Below, in pieces: positions 26,961-35,854 of a stretch of DNA of 63,993 nucleotides. The translations under genes were made by a program, and so were the position numbers. Below the pieces are notes generated by a model. That model did no database searches, was not told the DNA's origin, and was given only the letters and a program-made list of their open reading frames with translations. Source of the DNA: Clostridiaceae bacterium (GTDB taxonomy: Bacteria; Bacillota; Clostridia; DSM-8532); the NCBI GenBank assembly GCA_012521705.1, contig JAAYLX010000032.1:1-63993 (forward strand), given 5' to 3'. Numbering within the stretch: the stretch's first letter is position 1; every line of letters begins with the position of its first letter.

Positions 26961-27539
26961 TTACTCCTTCTGGGCAAATGCTATGCCTTTGATAACCAGG
27001 TTTTCATCATAGATTAAATGTGAGATAAATGTTCCTGAGGGGTTGATATATTTTGATGTGAGATTTGAGTTTTCGGCATCCCTTCTCTGTGCATTCCGCA
27101 AATTTGCACTTTTGCTTGTCAGAAGCTCATCGGAGGAGCCTGATAGAATTATACAATTCTCTTCACATTTGAGACTTCCATTGGTCTCAGAAATATATTC
27201 AGTAAACTTGCCTATATCAGGCACTGTATTAGACTCGGGTTTCAGGTCCACCGCATTTCCGCCGTTACTTCCCAAAGTAGCCACTAAAATTATAAATTCA
27301 CCGGTTTTGTCCGAGTACTCGGATATAGCGGAAAGCACCTGGCTTCCGGATACCTCATTTCCGTCAAATCTGCGGAAGCCTTCTTCTTCCATATTTTTTG
27401 TGATAGACTCCAGTCTTCCTGCAGCAGTATTGCTGGCATCTCTCATCTGGCTGAAAATGCCTATTCCGACAGTGACAACGGCAATAAACAGCAGAATAGA
27501 AACACCTATCCATAATGCTTTTGTTAAATTCCCATCCAT
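26961..27539 (-). CDS. Tad-like operon: pilin-like membrane-anchored protein
   Basis: A 192-residue protein: short N-terminus, hydrophobic helix at residues 8-27 (ALWIGVSILLFIAVVTVGIG), then a polar domain with CEENC near residue 130 that could form a disulfide. The plan is like a major or minor pilin, but the G-x4-E cleavage motif of Flp pilins is absent. ATG with AAGGAGG eight bases upstream. About 90 bases follow the TadB-TadC gene, the widest gap in the operon. Its strong ribosome site suggests higher expression than its neighbours. Confidence 0.75.
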   Translation of the reverse strand: MDGNLTKALWIGVSILLFIAVVTVGIGIFSQMRDASNTAAGRLESITKNMEEEGFRRFDGNEVSGSQVLSAISEYSDKTGEFIILVATLGSNGGNAVDLKPESNTVPDIGKFTEYISETNGSLKCEENCIILSGSSDELLTSKSANLRNAQRRDAENSNLTSKYINPSGTFISHLIYDENLVIKGIAFAQKE

Positions 27540-27627
27540 ACATGGTTCCTCCTTCTACAAATTTGTTCTTTATAATCCACATGCTAATCAAACACCATAG
27601 GTGAAAATTATTGATAATTAAAGGTTT

Positions 27628-29652
27628 TTATATCTGGGACAGTTGTCTGTAAAATGCTGAAATACTGTCCATTCCCGAAACAATCATGGGAATGACAAGA
27701 TAAAGTATTATTAGTGCGTAGATTGGCAGAAAACCAATAATATTCCCAAGATTCTTCCTTCTTTCAACTATCCGTTCATTGTTTTCTTTACGAGCCTCAC
27801 GGTTATATGTCATCTCATTTTCAAGATCCTCAAAAGCCCGTGCCATTCCCAACTCCTCGCAGGCAAGCTGCAGGTTTTCAACTATTCTCACAAATGGCGG
27901 GAAAGTGACGTCAAGTTTCAGTTCTTCCAAAGCTTCATAAGGATCTGATGAAAAGTTTGAGAGACACTTCTGCAAAGGCTCCCTGAAATACACTGAGAAG
28001 GCTTCCATCCACTCCAGCACTTCTTCAACATGAACCCGGTTCATGTGCATCATCATAAGGATAATCGTATGGAACTGGGCGACTTCTTCCTCCATATCAA
28101 TTTGCCTTACTTTAGCCATGAACTTCAGATGCGCTATCGGAGACTGATAACCTGCCCAGAAAAAGGAAAGACACAGTAACAGCTGCCACCACCAGAACCT
28201 GTTGGAAGAAAGTTTTATCATTTTTTCCTGGATTCTTTTCGCACTGATATCTGCTTCGGCATTATCCAGTTTTAATTCTCCTGTCAGATATCCTTTTATT
28301 TCTTCAAAACTTGCTTTGTTGTCAATAGCAAGTATGATCTCCCTGTCAAAATCAGTGATTTTACGAAGTTTTTCAAGTTCCTGTTCGGAGAGCCTTCCGC
28401 CCAGAAAACCCTGGGGCATCTGTGGCTCGTACAGTATGGTATGGCGGGTATATATATTGAGCCCGATAAACAGCGCAATACCCAGAAGAAAAGCGCTTAA
28501 TCCCAGAATAATCCGCCGGGTATAAAGGGTAAAAAGGTTCAAAGGCGCCATGGAGCTTTTTATAAGTTCAGCAAGCTTGTTTCTTTTTACGGTGAAGCCG
28601 CGGGGAATCAGCCGGTCCACCACCACATAAAGACCGGCATCATATAATTTCTGTTCGACAGTCTTTTTGCCGGGGCCGATTGCAGAACTCTCGTATGAAT
28701 TAAGCTTTCTAATAATCATGTAAGATACGGCAGTAATCAATACCGTTACAATCCCCAGTATAATTCCACTTGTGCTGGAATAGAAATTTCTAAGCGGAAC
28801 GAAATTGTCCGAAGCCCACATCCTGAGGGGCTTTATTGCGAACAGTGGAATTACCGATATGATGTTGAGACTTCTTAGAGCATACTTTAGCTTGTCCCGT
28901 TTAAATATTTCGGATTTTATCTCGCTTCCCAGATATGAGATACACCGGATGAAAACCGATTCCCCATTTATTTTTGTATCGCCGTATTCCTTTGTTATGT
29001 ACAGGACGCCTGCGAGCATCCTGAGATATTTATTGGGAGCTGTGTCATAATATTTCTGAAGTTCTGATTCAGCATCCGGAGCGGTAAGTATATCATTTAT
29101 TCTCTCCGCCTGGGCATATATTTCGAAATACCCCTTTTGGTTAAGGAGGTTACATGCCTCATAATTTGCGTCTTCAACCGATTTTTGTTCATAGTATTTA
29201 TGGCGCAGTATCTCAAGGTATAGCACCTGCTGCTTCAGAAGCTTGTTGCAGAGTTCCGCGATGAAAGCATCAATGGCTGTATCCCCTAAAAAAGACAGAA
29301 CGGCAATAAATAATAAGAGCATTAAATAGTCTTTTGTCACCAGCCAGAATAAAAGCGTCAGGCCAAAGTAAAGAACAATTATGGTAAGCGCAATAACAAC
29401 TGATTTTTTGCGGACTGTCATTTCATCTGATTGCGCATAAATTTCGAGCCTCTTTCTGATGCTGAAAATCAGACTCTTTATAACTGGCAATGAAATAAGC
29501 CTTGTATAAAGAGCAGCAAAAAACAGATTTCTTTTCTTGCCTGCATTTAACTTTTTCCCTGATTTCTGTTTCCGGGAAACCATTATTGCAATAGCCGCCA
29601 TGACCAGAGAAGCAATCAGGCAGACCATGGCTATAATAATATGGACTTTCAT
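27628..29652 (-). CDS. TadB-TadC fusion, GspF-type membrane platform protein
   Basis: A 674-residue polytopic membrane protein. Hydrophobic segments lie near residues 3-24, 85-105, 109-127, 265-320, 385-410, 490-505 and 635-660. Between them are two cytoplasmic helical GspF-like regions. The second contains EEEVAQFHTIILMMMHMNRVHVEEVLEWM, typical of T2SS-F/TadC domains. In standard Tad loci TadB and TadC are separate proteins of about 300 residues; here one chain carries both. It starts four bases inside the end of the CpaF gene (ATGA overlap). It would form the inner-membrane platform moved by the CpaF ATPase. Confidence 0.85.
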   Translation of the reverse strand: MKVHIIIAMVCLIASLVMAAIAIMVSRKQKSGKKLNAGKKRNLFFAALYTRLISLPVIKSLIFSIRKRLEIYAQSDEMTVRKKSVVIALTIIVLYFGLTLLFWLVTKDYLMLLLFIAVLSFLGDTAIDAFIAELCNKLLKQQVLYLEILRHKYYEQKSVEDANYEACNLLNQKGYFEIYAQAERINDILTAPDAESELQKYYDTAPNKYLRMLAGVLYITKEYGDTKINGESVFIRCISYLGSEIKSEIFKRDKLKYALRSLNIISVIPLFAIKPLRMWASDNFVPLRNFYSSTSGIILGIVTVLITAVSYMIIRKLNSYESSAIGPGKKTVEQKLYDAGLYVVVDRLIPRGFTVKRNKLAELIKSSMAPLNLFTLYTRRIILGLSAFLLGIALFIGLNIYTRHTILYEPQMPQGFLGGRLSEQELEKLRKITDFDREIILAIDNKASFEEIKGYLTGELKLDNAEADISAKRIQEKMIKLSSNRFWWWQLLLCLSFFWAGYQSPIAHLKFMAKVRQIDMEEEVAQFHTIILMMMHMNRVHVEEVLEWMEAFSVYFREPLQKCLSNFSSDPYEALEELKLDVTFPPFVRIVENLQLACEELGMARAFEDLENEMTYNREARKENNERIVERRKNLGNIIGFLPIYALIILYLVIPMIVSGMDSISAFYRQLSQI

Positions 29653-31517
29653 GTAACCACCTTAAAATATTCGTTGAGAAACCTGTCAAAAGCAATGCTG
29701 TCCTCGGTTGTCATCCTGCTCTTCATCTCCCGGATTTTCGTCCGGCTGATGGGCGATACTGCAACGTACTCTCCATTTCTGTATTCGATGATATTGCGGG
29801 TTTCAAAGGTCTTCCTGTCGGTCATTCTTCTGAAATACTCCCCGGTGGTATCAATGAAGGCTTCCGCTTTGCCTGAAATCCCGTTTTTCGTCTTGTAATG
29901 GTCAGGATAAGGTTCATCCTCAACTTCAACTATCTCTGTGATTCTCTCTATATACCTTTTGCCCCGATAGTCCCTGGCAAGGTGGATATCAAAGTCCAGT
30001 ACCGATACCACTTGCTGTTCGGCTATCCTTTCATTGTTGAACATCTCGCATTTCAAGAGGGAGTTTCTTAAGGAGTAAATCAAGTCCTTTGAGGTTTTCG
30101 CATGATGGGTGAACAAGGTAAACAGAGATGCTACCTGGGCCATTTGAATCATCCACGCCGCAACCGGGTCGGTGGCAACTTCACCAAGAATATTGACGCT
30201 GCCGTCGGTTTTTTTCTGGACATCGAGACCTTCCTGGCCTGTGATATTCTCAGTTTCCCTGAAGGTAAGTATATTCCTGTCAGGGTACAGGTGTCTTAAG
30301 TTGAGCTCAAAGGCCACCTCCTGTATCCTGAGATTTAAAGACGCATAAATATGTCCCACCATGGCCATAAGAAGAGTTGTCTTTCCGCAACCCTGCTGTC
30401 CCGTTATGGCGGTAACCATTCCTCCCTTTGCCAGAAATTTTATAAGGCTGATTGGAAGAATAGCGTTTTTGTCTGTCACCAGGACCTCAAGAGTTAAGTT
30501 CTTAATGTGGAATTTGCGTACAAAAAATGCCCAGGATTCCGAAAATGGAGGCCTTACCACAAGAACCCTGCTTCCGTCCTTCATTTCATTTATTCTGTAT
30601 CCGTTGGCTTCTGAAAGCTGTCCTCCTCTGTTATAGCGATATATTATCTGACAGACTCTTCTCAGCTCTTTTTCGTTTTCAAACCCAAGAAAATCGAGCC
30701 TTATTGTTTTTCCTTTATAAAAAATCCAGATGCTTTCATAATTTCTCTTTGTATGCCTGTTTCCTTCATTCTGTTTCATTGAGGTTTGCACAAAATCATG
30801 GGTTAGGCCGGAAACTCCTGCCGACACACCGTCAATATTCATATCCCTTATCTCATCAATAACACCAAGGCCTTTGTATCGTTCATAGACAAACTGGGTT
30901 ATAATCTCAAGGCGATCCTCTTTATTCAATACAAGGTTCATATTCTCATAAATATTGTTGATGTCTTCGACTGATATGAAATAAGCCAGCTCTTTGTTTT
31001 CGGTCTGTTTAAGCTCGTCAAGCTTATATGTTTCAATGACTTTTGAAAGAGCATCAAATCCGTATTCCTTTTTGTAAACATGCAATATTATTGCGAATTT
31101 TTCCCTTGGGGAAAGAAGCCATGAGTTGTTGAAAGGTATTATTTCATCGATTTTGTCTTCGGGAATATAAGAATATAAAATATCGTATATGATGGACTTT
31201 ACGAACTGCTTATCCTCCAGAGAACCATGCATGCACTGTTTCAGCGCCTTTTTAAGCTCAGCCCTTTTGTTGGCCTGCTTTTTAAACTCAACTTCGTTAA
31301 GGCCAAGTTCAAAGAGGTTGGCTCTTGTAATCTCGTTAATGGTTTCCCGGACATGCTCTATTAGGGTAGGGATTGTGTAATGCTGCGATTCCAGGTCCTG
31401 TTTTGACTGAACATTATATTGTCTGAATGTGAAAAACAAATATAATGAAGCTCCTGTACCAAAAAGTATAATAGCTATCAATACCAGATTAATAATTTCC
31501 GGCACTATTTCGTACAC
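29649..31517 (-). CDS. CpaF/TadA-type secretion ATPase with N-terminal membrane helix
   Basis: A 622-residue type II/IV secretion ATPase. The catalytic domain has Walker A GQQGCGKTT at residues 373-381, Walker B VNILGEV at 441-447 and the His box FTHHAKTSKD near 470. Residues 8-30 are a membrane helix (INLVLIAIILFGTGASLYLFF), not expected in normally cytosolic CpaF. A helical region to about 210 precedes the usual CpaF N-domain (ERYKGLGVIDEI). The start is GTG at 31517; another GTG five codons on is possible. It is the only protein of the operon with intact nucleotide-binding motifs besides the kinase domain. Confidence 0.88.
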   Translation of the reverse strand: MYEIVPEIINLVLIAIILFGTGASLYLFFTFRQYNVQSKQDLESQHYTIPTLIEHVRETINEITRANLFELGLNEVEFKKQANKRAELKKALKQCMHGSLEDKQFVKSIIYDILYSYIPEDKIDEIIPFNNSWLLSPREKFAIILHVYKKEYGFDALSKVIETYKLDELKQTENKELAYFISVEDINNIYENMNLVLNKEDRLEIITQFVYERYKGLGVIDEIRDMNIDGVSAGVSGLTHDFVQTSMKQNEGNRHTKRNYESIWIFYKGKTIRLDFLGFENEKELRRVCQIIYRYNRGGQLSEANGYRINEMKDGSRVLVVRPPFSESWAFFVRKFHIKNLTLEVLVTDKNAILPISLIKFLAKGGMVTAITGQQGCGKTTLLMAMVGHIYASLNLRIQEVAFELNLRHLYPDRNILTFRETENITGQEGLDVQKKTDGSVNILGEVATDPVAAWMIQMAQVASLFTLFTHHAKTSKDLIYSLRNSLLKCEMFNNERIAEQQVVSVLDFDIHLARDYRGKRYIERITEIVEVEDEPYPDHYKTKNGISGKAEAFIDTTGEYFRRMTDRKTFETRNIIEYRNGEYVAVSPISRTKIREMKSRMTTEDSIAFDRFLNEYFKVVT

Positions 31518-32302
31518 CCCTTGATCACATAATCGGCCAAACTTGTTATTGATGCTATAAAATCTTTTTCCGCGCCTTTCCGGGCATTTTTATAATAGGC
31601 TGAAAATTCGAACACTTTTCCGTTGTTAAGTGCATCCATGAAATAACTGTTCTCAGGCACCACAAAAATTGCTTTCCGGTCAATTTGTAAACGTCTGGAG
31701 ATATTGCCGGGAGTCATTGAAGATTTGCTCTCATATCGTGAAATCACATACGCAGCATGTTTGCTCTCCAGAATAGGGTGATTTTCAAGCGTGGCCTTAA
31801 AGTCCTCCAAAAGGAAACGGTTTTGATTAAGGCAGTAAATTATGACATCCGAATTTTCAAGAACCTTAAGGCTGTTCGTCCCCTCAAGTCCGCTGTGAAC
31901 ATCTGTAATAATAATGTCGTAAAACCTTTTGGCACACGCAATAATATCCATAAAACAGTCATTGTTTCCGGAATACTCATTCTTTGATGTACCCATAAGA
32001 ATATCCAGCCCATTGTTCTTAAGAAGACTGTATGTATAATCCGGAACCATGTCCGGACTGAGCCTCCCGTTTTGTATCAGCCTTATCAAAGCATCCAGGC
32101 CTTGATTGGCGAGTCCTGAAAAACTCAGTTCCGCCTCTTTGGATGGCTTATAGAAATACCCCTCCAGTGCGCTTCTCTCAACATGATTATGGGTAACCAG
32201 TATTTTATAATTTGTTCTTTGTGCCAAAACGGAGGCCAATGCAGCTGTTGTCGCACTGGTCGCTCCCTGGCCGTGCATGTTTGACCATAGACTAATCTGC
32301 AC
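31505..32302 (-). CDS. CpaE-like ParA-fold protein with degenerate P-loop
   Basis: A 265-residue protein with the ParA/MinD fold order. Where KGGVGKTT is expected the sequence is MHGQGATSA, so both the signature lysine and the Walker A lysine are missing. The Walker B-like IIITDVHSG and the later VIIYCLNQNRF strand are retained. CpaE proteins localise Tad machines. This one probably cannot hydrolyse ATP. GTG start with GAGGA upstream; its end overlaps the CpaF gene by 13 bases. Confidence 0.8.
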   Translation of the reverse strand: MQISLWSNMHGQGATSATTAALASVLAQRTNYKILVTHNHVERSALEGYFYKPSKEAELSFSGLANQGLDALIRLIQNGRLSPDMVPDYTYSLLKNNGLDILMGTSKNEYSGNNDCFMDIIACAKRFYDIIITDVHSGLEGTNSLKVLENSDVIIYCLNQNRFLLEDFKATLENHPILESKHAAYVISRYESKSSMTPGNISRRLQIDRKAIFVVPENSYFMDALNNGKVFEFSAYYKNARKGAEKDFIASITSLADYVIKGCTK

Positions 32303-32303
32303 T

Positions 32304-32948
32304 TTAATTCATCCTCTCAGCCTTCCTGAACATTTTCCTTATATCTTTACCGCCAAGGTTAAGAATATCTGCGGTTAATTTCATAAGTAAATTTTTATAG
32401 GAGGAGGTAAGATCCTTCAGTCTGAAATTCTCCGCAAACTGGCTTTCGATCATAATAATCCGGTTTACTTCCTCGAAAAATACAACGTACTCATGGGAGA
32501 ACTCCACATTTGCATTAAGGTTTTTTCTCCAGTAAAGAGCAAGATATTTCTCGTTTGCTTTGCAGTATTCCAAAATATTAAGGTATACGAGCATAAACTC
32601 GGGACCACTTTGCCCATTAAGGTATTTACCTGCCAGTTCAACACTTTCTGTAAGGTTTTTCCTGAAAGGCTCACTTACCGCCACGGCCCGGTCAACCTTT
32701 TCCAAAGGTATGTATTTATCTGTATCAATGAAATTTATGGTGTTGTCGTCTGACGTTGTTATAAAGGAATCCTGAGCCTTAATATGATGTATCTCAATAC
32801 CGCAGAAGTCATAGACCTCTTCACTGTCATACCCGTACGGCTCAGTTGAATAAATGACCACCTTTTGATGTAATGTCATTACTTTTGCAAGGGAGAGAAG
32901 GAAAAATCGCTTTTCGTCTGTACAAGAACCCAAAAATAGTATATTCAC
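32304..32948 (-). CDS. degenerate P-loop-like protein
   Basis: A 214-residue soluble protein. Its start, NILFLGSCTDEKRFFLLSLAKVM, followed by QKVVIYSTEPYGYD, follows the strand-loop-helix-strand order of P-loop NTPases, but GxxxxGK[ST] is broken (GSCTDEKR). The C-terminal half is helical. No close family is recognised. GTG start with GGGAGG about nine bases upstream. It is separated by one base from the CpaE-like gene and three from the CpaB-like gene, so co-translation is likely. Confidence 0.7.
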   Translation of the reverse strand: MNILFLGSCTDEKRFFLLSLAKVMTLHQKVVIYSTEPYGYDSEEVYDFCGIEIHHIKAQDSFITTSDDNTINFIDTDKYIPLEKVDRAVAVSEPFRKNLTESVELAGKYLNGQSGPEFMLVYLNILEYCKANEKYLALYWRKNLNANVEFSHEYVVFFEEVNRIIMIESQFAENFRLKDLTSSYKNLLMKLTADILNLGGKDIRKMFRKAERMN

Positions 32949-32951
32949 CGG

Positions 32952-33887
32952 TCAGAGCCTCCCATCCATACCATATCCGGGCTGTTCATTCTGCCCGGCT
33001 TCTGCGGCATTATCAACAGTTGGGGCCATTGCTGAGCTTTTATAGAATACTTTATTCTGGCCTGTATTCTGAAGCTTCTGGTTAATAAGCTCTTCCAAAA
33101 AGCCCCTGTTTCGCTTTTCAAGCTCAGTTACCGCTTTCTCAACAATATTCGGGTTATTGGCTATAAGGCTTTGCACTTCACTGTTGACAGGATAAGTTTT
33201 CTGAGCTTCTTTCTGCACATCTGGTGCCACATAGGGTACGGCATAAATAAAGGCGCCTTCAACAAGACTTGCATCCACAATGGCACTGTCCATGCGCAAA
33301 ATCTCCTCTTCCTGCGCCTGAAGCCAGACAGTAACCGGCCTTCCGTCATCGGAGGTTTTAAGGTCAAGTACCCGCTTCTTAGTAAGTACAATATAATCAA
33401 GACCATTGGGAAACATTATACGGATATCTATGTACTGGTTTGGTTCCAGTTTTTCGGGAAGGTTTATCACGGTATATTCCATCTGTCTTAAATCATCCGG
33501 ATAATTTTCTTCCTCATAAATAAGAGAATAAGTTACACAGGTTTTCTCCCTGACATCACAGCGAATAACTTTGCCTACTGCATCTTTCAAATCCCTGACG
33601 GCATCCTCAGGCATATAGACTGTACTGATTTCCGCGGAGACCAAATCCCCGTCATTAATAACCTCTCCTGCCCTTTTATCTTTGGAGAACACATATATCG
33701 GCGATACAGGATTTTTTTCGAAATACTCATTAATAGCAGCTTCTTTTATTTGAGCTATTTTTTCCTGGGCAAACACACTTTCATATTTCAGATAATAGAG
33801 AAATCCTGTACCTGAGAGCAGAAAAGAAATCAAAAAGCCTAAGGATAATCCAAAAAGCAGCCTGTGACGTTTGGACCTCAACACCAT
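32952..33887 (-). CDS. CpaB/RcpC-like SAF-domain protein
   Basis: A 311-residue membrane-anchored protein. Residues 10-32 form a transmembrane helix, followed by a SAF-type domain (VFSKDKRAGEVINDGDLVSAEIS, residues 62-84) and a CpaB-like region with NLPEKLEPNQYIDIRIMFPN. The last 60 residues are low complexity, Gln/Asn-rich. CpaB is a periplasmic or extracytoplasmic Tad component that in Gram-negatives stabilises the secretin; no secretin is encoded here, consistent with a single-membrane cell. ATG with AAAGGAG upstream; it follows the kinase gene by 15 bases. Confidence 0.83.
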   Translation of the reverse strand: MVLRSKRHRLLFGLSLGFLISFLLSGTGFLYYLKYESVFAQEKIAQIKEAAINEYFEKNPVSPIYVFSKDKRAGEVINDGDLVSAEISTVYMPEDAVRDLKDAVGKVIRCDVREKTCVTYSLIYEEENYPDDLRQMEYTVINLPEKLEPNQYIDIRIMFPNGLDYIVLTKKRVLDLKTSDDGRPVTVWLQAQEEEILRMDSAIVDASLVEGAFIYAVPYVAPDVQKEAQKTYPVNSEVQSLIANNPNIVEKAVTELEKRNRGFLEELINQKLQNTGQNKVFYKSSAMAPTVDNAAEAGQNEQPGYGMDGRL

Positions 33888-33902
33888 TTTATCGTACTCC
33901 TT

Positions 33903-35354
33903 TTATATGCCTACTTTTTGCCCTGTACAGCCAAATAGTTTAATAACGGCCTTCTTTATAAGCTTCAAATCAGCACCCGAAGGATTGAAAATATCAAATA
34001 CCTGCGGAAAAGTCACAACTGTATTGAGCTTATAATTTTTCTTTAGTATCTTTTCCTCATGTTTATCGTGGGAAAAAACTGCATATATCCAATCATCCAT
34101 AAGGCTATTACTGAATTTGTTCTCAAAATCTTTAATATGAGAAAATTTCCAAAACACATTGGGGCAGAGTATTATTTTTATATCAGCCCGGTTGAATTCC
34201 CTGACAGTGCGCTCATTCTGCATTGTGCCCAGATCCTGAATTATGATATCAAGCTGATTTTTAGGTATAATTCCAGCGTCAGTTACAGAGGGATAGAACC
34301 TTAATCCCTCAGCCTGAAAATAATTACTGCCGGCATCATCCAGGGCATATAGCGTCTCAAATTCTGATTTTATCCTTTCGAAATCCCCGCTGTTGTTGAG
34401 TTCTGCAAGAGCAGTGCGGTAACCTGATTTTTTAAAGCAAATACCCAAAGCAATGCACAAGGACGTAACTCCGCTGTTGGGAAGAATGGATGCGACAGCC
34501 AAAGTGCTTTTGCCGTTTCCAAACACAATTTTGTCCTTATTGTAATGAAACTGAATTGGAGTCTTCCTTGTGGCCTTATGAAACTTTTTGAGAAGGTCAT
34601 CCGAATTCCGGGGCCTGTTGGCTGGGTCGGGTTCAATCAATTCCGAAATAAACCCGGCAAACCTTTTCGATATTCCTGCCTTCTTCAAAAGAGGTATTAC
34701 ATTGTCTTTCCTGATCTGCAAAGGGTGAATTCCTGTTGCCAGATGCAGAAGCGTCATACCCAGGCTGTAGTAATCTGTCCGCTCGTCACTGACACCGGTA
34801 CCATACTGCTCCGGCGCCGCATAGCCCTGTGTTCCTATGTAGACGGTATCTTCAAGCGCTCCTTCTTTTGAATAACGGGCAGTGCCGAAATCAATAAGCT
34901 TTAACCGTCCTTCCTGGGTGACTATGAAATTTCCGGGTTTCATATCCCTGTAAATAATTGCCGGATTCTGACCATGCAAATAAATAAGTACGTCTATAAG
35001 TTCTTCAGTCCATTTAATAAGTTGCGTTTCTTCTATTGGGCCATTCCTGGACACATAATCCTGGAGGTTGGTTCCGGGAAAATAGTCCATGATTATATAG
35101 CACGCATTCTCATCTTCAAAGTAATCTGTAATGCGCGGAAGCATCGGGTGGCTAAGGTCTTTTAACACCATCAGCTCGTTTATTTCGGTAAGGAACCATG
35201 GGCTGTTCCTGGGAATGGCCTTAACTGCCCAGATATTATTTACAGCCAGATTTTCTGCCAAATAAACAACTGATGTTCCACCTTGTCCTATTGTTTCAAT
35301 TATCTTGTATTTACTACCTATTACTTGTCCTGCATCCATAATTAATGTATTCAT
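33903..35354 (-). CDS. Ser/Thr protein kinase fused to a degenerate ParA-like domain
   Basis: A 483-residue cytosolic protein. Residues 15-262 are a Hanks-type kinase: glycine loop IGQGGTSVV, Lys45 in WAVKAI, YRDMKPGNF (Asp137), DFG at 155-157 and APE at 180-182, so it is probably active. There is no transmembrane or PASTA region. From about 283 the sequence TLAVASILPNSGVTSLCIALG aligns with the ParA start but has SGVTS for VGKTT, so the P-loop lysine is lost. It is the first gene of the ten-gene operon. It may switch the secretion machine by phosphorylation. A ParA-fold reading of the C-terminus is my inference. Confidence 0.85.
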   Translation of the reverse strand: MNTLIMDAGQVIGSKYKIIETIGQGGTSVVYLAENLAVNNIWAVKAIPRNSPWFLTEINELMVLKDLSHPMLPRITDYFEDENACYIIMDYFPGTNLQDYVSRNGPIEETQLIKWTEELIDVLIYLHGQNPAIIYRDMKPGNFIVTQEGRLKLIDFGTARYSKEGALEDTVYIGTQGYAAPEQYGTGVSDERTDYYSLGMTLLHLATGIHPLQIRKDNVIPLLKKAGISKRFAGFISELIEPDPANRPRNSDDLLKKFHKATRKTPIQFHYNKDKIVFGNGKSTLAVASILPNSGVTSLCIALGICFKKSGYRTALAELNNSGDFERIKSEFETLYALDDAGSNYFQAEGLRFYPSVTDAGIIPKNQLDIIIQDLGTMQNERTVREFNRADIKIILCPNVFWKFSHIKDFENKFSNSLMDDWIYAVFSHDKHEEKILKKNYKLNTVVTFPQVFDIFNPSGADLKLIKKAVIKLFGCTGQKVGI

Positions 35355-35374
35355 ACATATATTAACTGTAAATT

Positions 35375-35403
35375 ATTGTAACAACAAATTTTTACAATTT
35401 CAA
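35375..35403 (-). promoter_or_regulatory. promoter of the Tad-like operon
   Basis: TTGAAA, a 17-base spacer and TACAAT on the minus strand, about 20 bases before the kinase start codon. The leader is short and lacks a clear Shine-Dalgarno, so the first gene may be weakly translated. Confidence 0.6.
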
Positions 35404-35425
35404 TATCCCGTAAGTCGAATTTTGC

Positions 35426-35458
35426 AAAAAATAAAAATCTCTGCTTATAAAGCAGAGA
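35426..35458 (-). terminator. intrinsic terminator of hom-hisI-hisE
   Basis: TCTCTGCTT pairs with AAGCAGAGA around a 2-base loop, followed on the minus strand by TTTTTATTTTTT. It ends the hisE unit just before the Tad-like operon promoter. Confidence 0.9.
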
Positions 35459-35566
35459 CTCTCTTGTTAGATACAATACAGATAATCTATATCGATATTC
35501 GTCCTTAACACAGCAGGTACTCGAATTTTATCAAACCTCAAATGCCTTCCAAAGGAGCGCGATAAT

Positions 35567-35854
35567 TTATTTACGCCTTTTGGCAAGCTCATTTATGATA
35601 TCATCCCAGGTTAAACCCTGATTCACCATGAGGACACTCAGATGATAGATAAGGTCTGCAATCTCATATTGTAGTTCGCTATTAACGTTGTTTTTTGCGG
35701 CAATAATTACTTCCGAAGCCTCTTCTCCAACCTTCTTGCAAATCTTGTCAAGGCCTTTGTCCAGAAGATAATTTGTGTAAGAACCTTCTTTGGGGTTTTT
35801 CTTTCTTTCAACTACTACTTGATAAATTTCATCCAAAACACTAAAATCAGCCAT
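35567..35854 (-). CDS. hisE: phosphoribosyl-ATP pyrophosphatase
   Basis: A 95-residue all-alpha enzyme that hydrolyses phosphoribosyl-ATP to phosphoribosyl-AMP, the second step of histidine synthesis. Signature residues are in KVGEEASEVIIAAK and EIADLIYHLSVLM (MazG-like acidic motifs). I chose the ATG at 35854 with GGAAGG upstream; 20 extra upstream residues in frame are not conserved. It follows hisI by about 150 bases, with hom further upstream. Here hisI and hisE are separate genes, while many bacteria have them fused. Confidence 0.94.
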   Translation of the reverse strand: MADFSVLDEIYQVVVERKKNPKEGSYTNYLLDKGLDKICKKVGEEASEVIIAAKNNVNSELQYEIADLIYHLSVLMVNQGLTWDDIINELAKRRK

